A stretch of DNA of 64,000 bases, from the NCBI GenBank assembly GCA_022605955.1, contig JAKCOZ010000059.1:992001-1056000 (forward strand), written 5' to 3'. The DNA comes from Rallus limicola. Taxonomy: Eukaryota; Chordata; Aves; Gruiformes; Rallidae. The translations under genes were made by a program, and so were the position numbers. The number at the start of each line of letters is the position of its first letter. Positions within the stretch are counted from its first letter, which is position 1. The notes beneath the pieces are model-generated. The model was not told where the DNA came from. It saw only the letters and a list, made by a program, of their open reading frames with translations, and did no database searches. This document shows, piece after piece, positions 11,011-24,700 of the stretch.

Positions 11011-13680
11011 AGTAAGTGTTGTTTTGTGTTGTGGCATTGTCATTTATTCTCTTGTTATAGCTGTGCTTGTGCAGTGACCCATAGGCTTTGTGTTATGACA
11101 TTTTATTTGTCCTTCAGCCTTCTTTCCTGGCAGGTCTTTTGTGCTGAAGTGAGGTCTGGATGAATTGCTGTGGTAATGGCAGTAGATGTTGATTCCTTCT
11201 GTGTAATGTGGTAAATGTGAATCTGGTTCTGTGCCTGGAGGGGGTTACTGTGAAAGAGAGATGAGAGTAGGAAAAAGCTAAGTACTTGGAGCAGGTCATG
11301 TAATCTATGTCTATTTAAAACCTTGAGATTTTTCTAGAAAAAAACCGTGGGCCCTGGTAGTAGCAGTAAGGAGAAAACTTACTGTGGGTATCCATGTGCT
11401 GTGTCTGAGTAGAGGAAGCTACTACTGCTGGCTTCCCTAATGATGCTTTAAGTATAATGAAGACTGAGAGTTGTGTTCTGCCTTCCATTACTTTAGCATT
11501 ATGTGTGTGTAGGAGACATTTGTTACAGTGCCAAATGTGACTGAAGGTATGCCATACAACTACTGTAAAGTTACTCTTGATAGCTTTTGAGGCTTAGGAA
11601 AATTTGGGACCTAATATGTCCTGTTGGGTGGTGGTGTAGAGGGTTTATTGTGTAACATCAGCTAAATGCAGCTCATGAGATCACTAGCACTGAATTATTC
11701 TCATGATGCTGGGTAAATATTGATGTTTGTAAATATAGAAACTAGTGGGAGTTGATGTGTCTAAAGCTTTATAAATTGCTAGGGAAATATCTTAATCTCT
11801 TTATTGTGTTAATTTCTTCATGAATATTAAAACATCACCATAGTAGCCCCCTTCACAGTATCTAAAGGTGAAGAGATTTAGTGTACAAGGCCTGAATCTA
11901 TGTGTGAAAGCTGTGTGGCTGCCTTAACTTTCAAAGACAAGAGCCTTCCATCTCTGGTTCTCACTCTAACTTCTGCCCAGCCACAGTGTGCTTCAGTTTA
12001 AAACTGGTCTTTGAATGTGGGGATGCATGGCTGCTGTTGGTTGTCTTATGTAATTAGAAATATCTGTACCAGTTGGAAGTTGTGGAAAGACATAAATGGG
12101 AAGACTTGGATCAAGTTTGCAAATTAAGGTTTAGTTTTTGAGCTGATGGGCAACCTTCAGCTAAGATACTTGAATGGGGTAATCCTGGGAAAGAGAGACA
12201 TGCTCTATTTTGGAGCTGCAGTTTATTCTCTGGGGCTTTTTCGAAGTCTTCAGTATGTCCGTTCCTACACCAAGAGCCATGTAATAGAGACAAAATAGTG
12301 TCTTCACTACAACTGAATGCTAGAGCAAATCTATCTTTTGTACAAAGCCAGTGAGGTTCCAGTGGTTTTTTGGTTGTAGAGAGGAAAGAAAATGTGTTTA
12401 CGTTTCCCTGCAAGAAGCTTGTGCCTCTCCATTTTTCTTCTCAAGGTAACTTGTTCAGATCCGGAAATTTCTTTGGTAAGCTTTTAATCCAGAGCTGAAA
12501 AAATTACCCATGCTTGCAGGGAAGAATATGAAGCTCAACCAAGTTATTTGGTCATATTCCTTTTTCCTACACCATCAGAGTGTGAATTTAAAATTTGTTT
12601 TGCTTAACTGACAAATTAAATCCAGAAAGAAAGATTGTAATACAAAATTCACTCTACTTTGTAATTCAAGATTTGCTCTACTATGAACAGTCTACCATAA
12701 AAATATGAATGACTTGTGGAATGAAGCAGAAAAAATGATCTGGAAGATTTTTTTTATAAATGTTCTTTATAAACTCTGTTTTTGAAAATATTCTAATGTA
12801 AAAGCAGCAAAGCAAATAAGAAAATCCTGAAATGTGGCTTTTACAATGCTGTACTAATATCTGTGGCTTGGGTTTTACAAACATAATTTCTCTGTGCCCT
12901 CTCCTCTTTTTTTCCCCTTGCTCTACCCAGTGCTCTGTATTCATTCCTGATGCCTGAGAAGTTAGGAAAAATGAGTACCTGGAAAAGCTGTAGAAGACTA
13001 AATTTGCTAGCTAAGGGTTAGTTGAAAAAAGTTGAATCAGTAGCTTGGAAAAGGCTTGGAGGGAAACATTTGAGGTTTGCAGTTTCATTTGAGGTTGGTG
13101 AAATCCACTTGCTCCAGGGAATCAATTAAGGGGCCTTGCCTACCAGAAGGACTGAATAAGCTGCTTTTATTGGCTGCTCTGCAGTGACAACTGTTGGTAT
13201 TTATGTATCCTTTCCCTGGGATTCAAGGTTTATGTATTAAATTCAGATATAGAGTGATTTCCACCTCTCCCTGCCCTTTTTGGACAAAGAGTAAAACAGC
13301 TTGCTCTAGGTGATTTTAGTGAGATTTTGGGGGATTAAGCAAGGACAGACAACATGACTGAAAAGCATGGGTTTCTCCTTAAGTTCGGACTTGTTCAACA
13401 GCCTAAGCTTAAAAAACACAAACGCAGATTAATCTTCCCTGTTTTTATGAGTATTTAAAATTGGTTAACTCTGCAGCATATATTTAAGTAATAAGAAAAA
13501 ATAAAATCCCTCCTAGAGAGCAAAGATAATATCCTAATGAATGTGTCTAATATCCTACATAGTGTTCAGTATATCACCATAATTATTAAATAGACAGAAA
13601 TGGATGCCTTAACCCATTTTGTGTGCCCCATGCTTCACTAGATCTCACAGGCCTGTCTTGTAAACACTAATTAAAACTAT

Positions 13681-13716
13681 ATTGCAATAAAGAGAAACAT
13701 TGCAATAAAGAGACAT
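13681..13716 (+). repeat. 18-bp tandem duplication, two copies
   Basis: The 15-base core attgcaataaagaga occurs at 13681-13695 and again at 13699-13713, a period of 18 with small differences at the end of the unit. It is a local slippage duplication. Confidence 0.85.
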
Positions 13717-14448
13717 GATTCAGTGCTAACAAGTACCTATTAATGCTACTTCTTGTATATGATGGAGAGATTTAATCATAATCTAATGTAGTGTCTGTGC
13801 TGTCAAGTGCATCCTGTAGGAGGCATGCCTCTATCTGGACATCAGGGGGAACCTGCAGGTAGCATGTTTTTCCTGGAAGTGGATACCATTGAAATTGGTT
13901 CTAGAGGTGTGTTTGGGCCAAGCTGCTGTATGTAGATTGCATGTCAATACTGAGGGAGGCTGAAATCTGAGATGCTGCCTGTATGAAATGGATGATGTTC
14001 TGTAGCACTTGGCCTAAATTTAGGTTAGGTTTGAGTGACTTTGAGGTGGCTTTCCCTAGTAAATGGAGAACAAGGGAACTGCTTAGTGACAAGGGTGCAG
14101 TTAAGAAGTCACCTAACTTTGTCTTGCATTAATTAGAATAAGCCTGCAATGGCTAATGTCACTGAAAAGGAACATTGAGGTTTTTTGAGCTGGCTATACC
14201 AAAAAAACAGAACAAGTGAGGCTTTCTGTTTTCAAGTAATTTTTCATCAAAATAGTTTGGAACTTTTGCTGCTGAAGTTTATGTAAGTACTCTCTGTACC
14301 CTCATCTAGAGTTCAGCTGTTTTTGCCTTACGTGTTTCTGAGCTACATAGATGCATTTACGCTGTCCTGGTTTAGAATTACCCTTTCTCCATTTAAAATG
14401 GGTGTAAAAGTAACACAAAGTGCTTATCAGAGAATGTGTGTATATATA

Positions 14449-14474
14449 TACATCCAGGCATATATCTGGATGTA
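14449..14474. repeat. Perfect 9-bp inverted repeat beside a TA run
   Basis: tacatccag (14449-14457) pairs with ctggatgta (14466-14474) around an 8-nt loop. A short TG/TA run lies immediately upstream. Function unknown; the AT run makes the region prone to local rearrangement. Confidence 0.6.
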
Positions 14475-15405
14475 AGTGGCCTTTTACAAGGGCCCATAGA
14501 AGATAAAGGAGCATTTTGTTCCTGATCCTGAAGAAGCAAGACAATATAGTGCTGAATGAAATAATTGGATACTCTCTGAATGTTCACGTTTTTATAATTA
14601 TACAGTTGAGAGATGTCAGTGTCAAAACCTCTCACAGTTAATATGCCCAGTTCAAAATGTCATTCTTCAATATAGCAAAGATCAAATCGTTACTTTGGCT
14701 ATTGAATTCTGTAATCCAGTTTGACAATATTTTCAACTCACAGAAGTTTTCATGGGGCTCTTTTAGGCGCTAAATGCCAACTAAGGCAAATGGAAATTTC
14801 TATTTGGTATATTCATAAATTGCAGTGTTACATATGCTAGGCCTTCTTGTAGTACCTGTCGTTTTTGCCTGAATGAACCCAAGACCAATCTCTTCCTGTA
14901 ATAAGTGAGGAGGTAACAGGGCATCTAGGTTTGCAAATTCTTGTGAGCAGTAATGATTGAATATTTAACTTATGTGTTTTGTGGTGGGTTTTTTTCTTTA
15001 AGGCTTTTAGTGGTTTAATGTATGACTTTACAGGGCTGCACATTGCTTCTTAACTGAAAAATTGTGCTTATAACTAATACAGATGCTTGAATCATTGATT
15101 TCGGTTTCATAGCTCAGTCCTCACAACTACCAAAACTATTTGATAGCTTCAATATTTTTCAAAAAATACTAATTTTTAAAAACCAGTTCCATACTTAAAT
15201 CGTTTATGTAAAAAATTGGAGCAGTACATGGAAATTGTTAGTAAAAGCAAACGAAATCTGAAACCTGGCTGCCTTTAGCTGCCATTATAATTTAACAGAA
15301 GCACAGCTTTACAGCCAACTGTTATTAATCAAACTTGCTATTTGTCTTTTTCCAGTATACTGCATTGTTCATCGTACGTAGAAAGGGAACACTTTGGTCA
15401 TTTTT

Positions 15406-15431
15406 AGCTATATATTTTAGCTATATATTTT
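15406..15431 (+). repeat. 13-bp tandem duplication
   Basis: agctatatatttt is present twice, head to tail and identical (15406-15418, 15419-15431). Confidence 0.85.
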
Positions 15432-18400
15432 TACTAGCTTTTAATGGAGAGAAAGAAGGCAAGCTAATGAAGGAAGGTTGTGAGTGAGGTGTGGAAGGAT
15501 AATCCAGTATCAATTCTGAGTGTATAATGCTCTACTGAGGAGGAATAGACAGGAACCAAATAAAAAAATACTAAGCATTTCTGGGTAATGCCTCATTTGC
15601 TATCTGCTTTCCTAGGAGTCTTTAGGAACAAGTAAGTTGTGAGTGTTATTTACTGAATGGAATAGATAAAGCTAGAATAGTTAGGCAAAATCCCAATATA
15701 GTGTTATTATTGTCTAAAATCTATGGCTTGCTATTTCATGCTTTTTCTGTTGCCTGTTTTTATGCCTCCTTTTGTGAGGTAGGGGTTCTGCTATAGCAAT
15801 GAGTCACTGACCACCAAAACTCAATCAAGACATACTTTGATCCTTAGACTGCCATGCAGAGAAAATATCCAGAACAAGTTCTCTATAGTTAGTCTTTTTT
15901 GCTGTACTTCTGACAGGGTGTTCTTGGCTGAGAATGATGCCACTCAACTCTTCTGAGCACAATAGCTGGGTAGGTGTAGAATGTAGCAGACTCAAAGAGC
16001 ATTTTCTGTGAAGCAGTGTAATAAAATATTTATGAGATTTGATGTAATGAACTAGCCAATTATACATGAATTGTACTATCTTTAGTTGGTTAGCATCAGC
16101 ATCCTGCACGCGTTTACAGAAGCTCCTGTAGCTTAGTTTCAAAATCATGTTTTATGGAGCGCGAATATTGTTACCTTCCAAGAAAGGTTTCATTTAATCA
16201 CAGTGCTTACAATGGAGTGCACAAATATTTACAGTTGAACTTTGGAAAAAAGGAGAATGGAAAAAATAATTTTATTTGGAAAAAAGAACTTTATTAACAC
16301 TTGTAAAGGAACTTATTTAGGAATGTGTTCATCTTTAACTTCCTGGAGATAGGGGTTTTTCTCAGGATAGGTTTTTTTCTTTTCACAGACCTAATTCTGT
16401 TCTAATATGTTACCCAGTTCATTTAATAGGCAAAGGGATGCAAATCTCAAACAGTGGGCTATAATATGCTACATATTTTGTAATGGAAAATGGGAGATAA
16501 TTTGGTTCAACCCTGTAAGTCCAGAAATAGTGGTATAACAGTGCAAAGAGCAACTAACTAGTTCTGCTGCAACTTCATTTTTAGGTACATAATAACACTA
16601 TATATATTCACTTAAAAGTATTTTTCTGAGCTAAGCAGAAGAAGGTTCTTAAATGTTAGAGCTGAGATGGCCAGTTCTGACATGGACTTCTAATGTAAAA
16701 TTGCCCAAATACTTTAATGTCTAAACCACTCAGTTCCAAAAGAAAATTGATTCATCTTTCATCAGTCTTTCTCTGTATCACTCTTACTCTAATGCTGTAA
16801 TCTTCTCAAGGCAGACAGTAAAATGCTTTGATCTTCCTGTTAGCCACTTGGCATCTGGCTGTAACTTGAGGCAGCAATGCCTGGTTTGAAGAAGTTAATT
16901 GGGTGGTGGAACACTGTGCAGAGAAGTCTTACCTCAGCCACGGTTCTGCATTCCCTTCTCTCTGGTTTTGATTCTTTGTGGAAGTATGCAAGTATGTTTA
17001 TTAAGACTCTTATGTCTAGCTTTAGTTATAAACGAAAAAAGGAAAGTGGCCTATCTACGCATCTTACTGTTCTTGTAACATCAGATGAGCTGGTTTTTTC
17101 AGTGTCCTAGAATGATCGTAAAATATGACCACTGCTCTGTTGAGGTGTGTGCAGTTAGTGCTGCAAGAATCTTTTAATCATTTGATGCCTTTGACTATTA
17201 AACTCTACTCTGCATATTGATGTCTGTCTCTCTTGGGGCCTCTTGTAATGGGAATGAAGCTGTTGACCAGCAAACTGTGGGAATACTTTAGGGAAGTACC
17301 CGCCTGTACATGGACTCTTCAAATGCTTCTTTGTGCTGTAGCCTGGCTGGCGCAAAACTGACTGTCTTTGGTTGCTATCAGCTGGCTATGCATGAACTCA
17401 CAATTAAACAATTGAGAGCGGGTGTGGTGGTGGAATACTGTTGTGTCGTCATTTACAGGGTGGGGTGGGCTTTGGAGGGTGGTTAAATTTGTCTCTGAAA
17501 TCATAGAAATCGAGTCCACCAACATCTCTTGGCCAATTTGAAATCCCCAGTGTGCTTGAAAGAGTTGGTGGATGCTCCAAAAATAAGTGTTTTGAGAAAT
17601 TTACTCCAGCTTTGATCTGTACTCTGGAAGAACTATGCATAACTGGAGCAAAATGTACCCATTTCTTTTGATGTATTCTTTATTTTTAAGTAAGAACCTG
17701 TAAATTAGTGGAGGAGCAAAACTTACTCTTCATAGAAGCAAGGATTGAGTAAATAGCATTACCAGCTCTAGACAATGAGAAGATACAGGCTCAAGGGAAG
17801 ATAAATTTGCTTTTTACTCTGTGTGTTTTTATCTCAATGCTTAGAATGGATGCAAAGCATCCCAATGAAGGGAAAAATTTTGAAGTGCAGGACACAAGAG
17901 ATGCGGAATAGCTAAGCCATTTATAGAACCTGCTAATTTCTAAGAGCTTTTGTAATCAAGTAGAAAATAGACAGTAGCCTTTAAGTCTCATTAACATTGA
18001 CTTATTTTCATATGTATCACAAACAAACTAATATTTTTTCATTTCACAGTAGGAGCAGTGGCACATCAATTTCTTTCTGAACTCAATAGAAATGTGAATA
18101 GGGTTAAAATACTATTAAAGAAAGTTAAGCCACTGTATAATTGAGAATTTGCTTTGTGCTGTGAATTGCAGACTTTAATGGGAAGCTCTTGAATGTTTTT
18201 TCCTTTGTTTTCAAAACATTAAATAGTTTACATATTTATAGTTTATAAATATATAAAAAGTTGAGCTTATGTAAAAATAGTTTACATATTATCTGTTAGA
18301 CTACATAGAAAAATCAGTTGGAATTTTGTGTTGTCCCTCTATTAAACTGTGTAGCTATAAGCAAGGTAGTTTGATCACATTACTTAAGACCAGGTATTTC

Positions 18401-18715
18401 TAATGAAGTGTATACTTAAGCATGTGTAAAAGCAGTGTCAGCTGCTTTTTGTTCACTGGTGAAAAGTATGATGGTTTTATGCCATATGATGTGGTTGCAG
18501 GGGGCTGGTACAGGGTATGGAATGAGTTACAGGCTACCCACAGCAATTAAGGCAAAGTGGTTTCATTCATCTTTTCTATAATTCTTTGCATTATGTGCCA
18601 TGTTAAATTTAAGATATATGAAGCATTTCCCTGCAGTTTCACTCCTTGTGATATTTTTTTCTATGTAATCAGAAATAACCTTTAAATTATGACATCAAGA
18701 GATCAAGTAGATCCA

Positions 18716-18780
18716 GGCCTGGAGGTTGATGACCTTGCATGTGGCAGGGGCGTTGGAGATTGATACATTTCCTGCATGAG
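18716..18780 (+). mobile_element. Doubtful CR1 3'-end remnant
   Basis: The string gcaggggcgttggagattgata (in two pieces, around 18744-18764) resembles the CR1 3' untranslated motif 'gcagggggttggaactagatga', preceded by gatgacc-like sequence. No following 'ccttccaacc' block or octamer tail is seen, so the copy would be truncated at both ends. The match is short and chance resemblance is a real possibility. Confidence 0.3.
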
Positions 18781-21700
18781 TCTAGCAGTAGAAGTACTGA
18801 TACTTAGTTCCTAATACTAATATTGCTATCAATATGTTTTGGTTTGTATTAGTTGTGTTATAATTCAATTAATCTCTCAATAACACGAATGTTTGTGATG
18901 TGAGTGCTTATTTGCAAGTCTGTTTCTTGAAGACAGGCTGATTCTTGCTAAGTATGTTGCACAAAGCTTTTGTAAGTCTCTGTATATTTGCAGTGTGTGT
19001 CTGCCTAAGGCTTTAGGTGTTGTTATCCAGCAGAAAGGAAGGCTAGGTCATCTACCAGCTCCTAACGCACCTCTTCTTTACTCTAGTGTGGGATCATGAG
19101 TTGTCTGGGTTTTTACATGTTTATATGAATTAATACAGTGTGAAATTAATTAATTAATACATCTGAAAGTGGCCTATTAATTAATAATGCTATAAATATC
19201 TGTAACTTCTGAGAAGTACAATGCAACTGCTTCTCATCATTATTTTCTGAGTATTCTCTTAATGTTGCCTGCACTTCTATTTCTTTTCTTTACTAAATGC
19301 TACTGGTGTTACCTTGTTTAAATTCTTTCAGCTCCCCAAAGTGATCAACCTCATCACAATCTGTGATCAGCATTTGTGAGGAAAGTTATGTTAAATGCCA
19401 CATCAGTCCCACTCATTTATTCTAAAGTTCATCATTCTGGCAGTTTTTCCTATTAGAATATGCTATCTCAGATCACACAAAGCTCTTTGACTTGGGCAGA
19501 TAGCGAAACTCAGCTCTCTGAACCAATCTCTCTTAAATCATGAAACAGAATATGCTCCTGATTTAGTGTCTGTCTGAGGGCGTTACAGAATGGTAAGCTG
19601 TGCTGTGGGGTTTTGTGTTCTTTCTTTGGTGGGAGGATGCAATTCTGTTCTGTGTTATTAAAATGCCATGGCTAACCAGATCCTGAGCTGTCTGTGCTGC
19701 TGCTGAGTGCCCTGTTTGTGGTCAAACATAATCCTAATCCAGCTCAGGTGTCAAGAGCAGCGTAGCAGTTCAGAGCTCCCTGTATAGTGGCACGGCCCAC
19801 CCAAGACAGGGTGTTACAAATTCGATGCCGCAGTGCTTAAAATGCAACTCTTGTGTTAGGAACTGGAGACTTGTAGAAGTGACCTGCACAAACAAGGCAT
19901 TAATGCCCTCTGAAAACTTGCAAGTGTATATATATTTTTTTTCTTTTTTTTCCTGTTTCCCCTCTATGCCAGTCCCCATCCTAGATTTATGTGGTAGAAC
20001 TAGATGAGAAATTTGGATTACTACTTTTTCTTTTTCTCCTAGGATATGTACGTAAAAGGTCATTTTTGATGGAATGGTATCATTGAAACTTCAGCAACAT
20101 GTTATAAGCACAAAAATACCTTTTTTTTTGCTTCTGTTTTCAAAAAGTTCATATTCTGATTTGCAAATTTATTTGGTAAGTCTGTGCCACACTGAACTTG
20201 TGATGGTGTTGTATGCCGCTCTCCCCCCACCCTCCTGATTGTAGAGGGAGCAAGTATAGAGCATAGCATGATAAGAAAGAACAATTGGACCTCTTTGTAG
20301 GAATTTTATTTTAATTCTCAAGCTTTCTTGACTCCTACCGAACTGCATGGCAACATCACTTCTGAAAACTGTGGTGTCTACTACAAGCTGGTCTTTATGG
20401 GCTATTTTTTCTAAGTAGATGAATAATAGACAAGAACTGCATTGATTTCTATTAGAGATATCAAAAGCATCTGTGACATTTGAGGTGCCATTTGCACTTG
20501 TAACTAGAGCTACATAGGGTACTAGAAAACTTCAACAGAAAGTGAAGGTTAAATGTCTCTTCTGATTTGATGTGGGAGGGGAGTCAGAGCTGCTACTACA
20601 CTAAATAGGGAGTTTTGAAGGTGCTGGAGGAATTGAAGCATGTATCCTGGAAAACAGATGAAGACTTGGCTGAGTTACCTTAGTGGGAATTCGGGTAGGC
20701 GATGCAAAGAGGGAAAGATCTCGCAACTTTTTTTTGTTTCTGCTGAAGCTTGGATGGAGTTAATGCTTTTTGGCCAGATTTTCTGCTGCTTCTGACAAGT
20801 CAGGTGACTTGCAACCATGGTGTAGTGTACTCATGGAGTTTTAATCAAATCAGCAAAAATTGTGCCAATGCGAATAACTAATAAGAGAATGTTTACAGAG
20901 AATAAGATGTCCCTATGCGACAAAGCTATGAAAGCATACTTAGAAATTCCTCAGGGCTCATTTTTATGTGGAAGTTGTGGAGAAGGATGAGGTTATTTGT
21001 AGTTATGGCAAATTGAATGTGTTCCAGCTGGTGGACTGGAAGCTTTTGGTGCCATCAAGATATAAGTGCAGCAGTGGATGAATTTGTTTCCAAGAGTTTT
21101 CATCTACTCTTTCAAAACCTATGCACTTATTAACATATGTTGTTAGAGCAAATAGGTAAATATTACTTTAACAGTGAACAGAACCTGCCAATGCAAAATA
21201 AGTGTGAATACTTCCCTGCTGGAAAGATAATTCTCTAATTAGCCTCCAACCATTCAGTGATTGAAAATTTGTGGATGCAAATAATTTTCAGATTACTTAA
21301 GTCACTTAAAAATAAAATAAAGGATTCCTGCAGAGCTGGTAGAACTTACTTGTAGCTGAGGAGTTTCTGACTCTGGATTGCATCTGGCGGAATGAAAACT
21401 TATTCATATTCCTTATTATCTTGCACACAGCATGTGACAGGCTGATGAAAGAAACACATGTAGAGGCAATTCTTTCCAGTATTGAAATGTGCATGTTTCA
21501 GTGAAAGAAGACAGGAGAGAGGAAGGGAATGTGGGGAATAATAATACATTGGCCTCTTGCATTTTCCTCCTGTTAATTCTTGCATGCCTCTTTTCCTCAG
21601 AACTTCTACAGTTGGAGACAGTGCCTGTCACTGGATTCTCTCTGGCATTGTCACCAAGGCTTTTAGTTAAGAAAATGTGGTCCTTTTTCTGATGAAGTCA

Positions 21701-24700
21701 ACTCCTCAAGTAGTAGGAGTTGGGGAACTATTTCTTCTAAGTTTGAAGCCCAAGGTTAGTTTTTGCAAAATCTACTGCTGACAGACTCCAAGTGTGAGTA
21801 GTTAGTGTTTACTGACATACAGAACAAGGCTTTTTAAGTGGTACTGAAAAAATCCACATGTCAGTACTTGCTTAACAACACTTCCATTACTTTGTTTTCT
21901 TTATCTTCCCAGGACATTAATGTGGAATCATTGTACTGGTATCTTTTTATAGTACTTATATCAAGCTTTTGGTCTTCTGGATTTTGAAAATGCTGGGTAA
22001 TACTTTTGTGTATTGTTATGGAAATACTTTTATTAGGAGCTCTAGTTTAACTACCTGTTCTTTACTGTGAAGTCAAAAGACTTCCACTGTAGCTAGTGTT
22101 CTGATGATAGACATTTATGAATCATTTTAAGTAGTGTGCTATCTCTGACAGATTCACTCTGGGCAGGCTCTTCATAAAACTTTCTTCTTGTCACTTAGTG
22201 TCTGTTTTAAAATAGGTAGCCTTGAGAATCCCAGTAGCCTAAATCTTAAGTTACTATTAAATACATTGGAGCTTGAATTTTAATTGTATGTCATTAACAA
22301 GGAAGCCAGTTGGAATTCCTGGTGAGATCACGTTGCCTACTGTGCTTTGGCAGTACTTGTACAGTTTGGAACCACCTTTCACATCAGTCCTGGGCACAGG
22401 ATAAGGAGCCTGCTGAAATTGAGATTGCCTGAGGTATGAGTAAACCCCAGGAGGGTGTACAATGACTAGCATGTTGAACTATCTCCTGGATGTGATTTAC
22501 CGCAAGCCAGGGGACACAGGGGATTTGCACTGCATGAGTGAGGAAGAATGTTAAAGCAAACAGAGCACTCAGTTTCATTTTCTCCCCATTGCTGCTAGCA
22601 TGTATGGCACAGTGATGGAACCATTTGGCCAGAGAGCTTGGTGTTTGCCTGAAGAGTGCATGTGGAGAGATCACCTCAGCTACCAGTGGACAGGCATCAC
22701 TTGGAAAAGGATGGGTCTGAAAGTGGGAGATAAGGTTAAAGGGCCTCTGGCTTCAGCAATGGCCTGGGTCATCACAGGATGTCTGGAGATAGGCACTTGA
22801 TCTTGTCCTTTATGCAACATAATCCCTTATTGCACCAATAATTTTCTTTTTTAATGATAGATACAGTTTATGCCTGGAATTATATATAGTTTGGTTACAA
22901 AGGATATTGCAGCTTATCACTACGTATTCCTCTTCAGAGCTATTTCTTGTGTCTTTATGGTGTAGGACAATAATATAAGCTAAGCTTAGAACTACTTTGT
23001 GCTTGTAATACAAGTACTCACTTCTCAAAATAATCCATGATAGTCATCATCTCTCCTGTTCTTCTCAGCCAAAAGTGATTATGCCTATCCTAAAAGTTGC
23101 CAACAGCAGGTGTTGCTCAGTATAAGCATTAGAAGTGTTGTTACTGTAAGAAGAGTAAGAAGACTTCTTCTAAACAAATAAAATCTGTTTCTGGTAAAAG
23201 ATTATTTTTCCCCTCATACTGTATTGCTTGTAAATTTAAATTTCTTGTAATGTTTTATATATTAAAAGTAATTATGATGTAGTAAAACCAGGTGTAGGCT
23301 AATTAAATTGACTTGAACATTCATTATAATTATATTTTAATTGTTTTATGATCTTAACTCTTACTGCTGTGTATGTGTGATTCAGAGATTGTTTGCAATA
23401 TTAGATAATGGCAGTATTAGATCAAAGCTGTTTGCAACTTTCAATTACTCTGTGCAATAATGCTGAATTTTCAATTGCGTTAGTAGTACATTAGTAGAGT
23501 TGAGTTCGCTGCCTTTTCAGCACGCAACCCAGTCCTCTAGTTTCATGTAACCCATAGTGCAAGAGAGCTTGTTTATTCCAAAGAAATAGAACTGATGTTA
23601 TTTAACCAAGGAAGAATCAATTTCTATTTACATGGTAATTTTCAAGAAACATAGCCTGTGAGACTATCAAACCAGTTTCCTAGCGGGTTCAGATACAGTT
23701 ACCAATTTCCATGTAATTATGAAGAAGTTTACACAGAGCTCCTTCCCATGGTGTCGAACTCTGATCTGTTAGAGGTTGCTTGATTAATTTGCAAGATCTT
23801 GTTCATCTTCTCAAGTCAGGGAAGGAACAAGTCCACCTTGGAGTCCTTGCACTGAAAATACTGTCCTGGTGCAAAATTAATCTTAACACTGCTTCTACTG
23901 TGTTCTGTTTTAATAATGATTTCTTGTTTCTGTATGTGCTGTCCTCAGCTGATCAGCTCATAATAGAATGAAAAGTCTCTATTTTCTTCAGCTCTTTTTT
24001 AAACTCTCTGCCAGAAATGTCAATATGTTCTAGCTTTCATTCACTATAGTAAATTTGGCTGCAAGCAAAAAGAATTGATTTTTGTCCAGACCACCTTTCC
24101 TTCAATCTTATCACAGTGTGTAGCCTAAAGACTATGGCTAGATGAAAGTTTTGTGTTACATGCTTCATAAAGGCAGCCTAAGTACTTCAAGCCTCCAAAT
24201 TCAGCAGTAAATATGAGGCAGAGGGTTTTCTGTGACCTTTTGCGTGTTGTCTGTGAGAAACCTCTAAGCAGCTTCCAAGTGAGGTTGGATAGATAGGCTC
24301 ATTTTGATTTGCTTGTTAAATCCATTAAAAATAAAAGCTGGTGGAGACTTTAAGCAGTGATTGTTTTTTGGGTTTTTTTTGTAATGTCATCTGGGAAGTC
24401 ATTTCAGCAGTTCTATTGGTCATTTAGTGACAATCAAATACACCCTTTCTTTCCAGAATTACTTTCTGTGGTCTTAATCTAGAAAGCTGCAAGTCTTTAT
24501 ACAAAGGTGCCTTCAAGACTAAGTGATCTCTCTTTTTATCTAGCCATGGAGTAGTTTCTACCTTCAATCTCACCACACTAGTAAGGCCCCTCAAATCAAG
24601 TCCTACCAAAGAAGGTTTGTAGTAGTAAAAGGGTGGAATTTTTTTTACACTTGCTTATCCCCAAAGAATGTTTGTTCAGAGTTCATAACTCCAGCTCTCT

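Larger units (their letters stand above)
11017..18715. other. Long unassigned noncoding stretch
   Basis: Nearly 8 kb with no transposon that I can name. Short open frames (for example 12111-12413 - and 15825-16148 -, 100-107 residues) lack motifs. Small local repeats are listed separately. The scarcity of recognisable insertions over this distance is itself notable. Confidence 0.5.

Noticed and set aside
14368..14385. tgtcctggtttagaatta resembling the start of the bird LTR
   Set aside because: The match covers only about a dozen bases, and none of the following LTR blocks (gatagagttaattttc, distal U3) is present.
16790..16860. gtaatcttctcaaggcagac resembling an L2/CR1-L3 type 3' tail
   Set aside because: Too short, with no upstream element sequence; left as chance.
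22430..22800. Possible exon in a mildly GC-richer patch with open frames on both strands
   Set aside because: Neither peptide resembles a known protein, and opposite overlapping frames argue against real coding.
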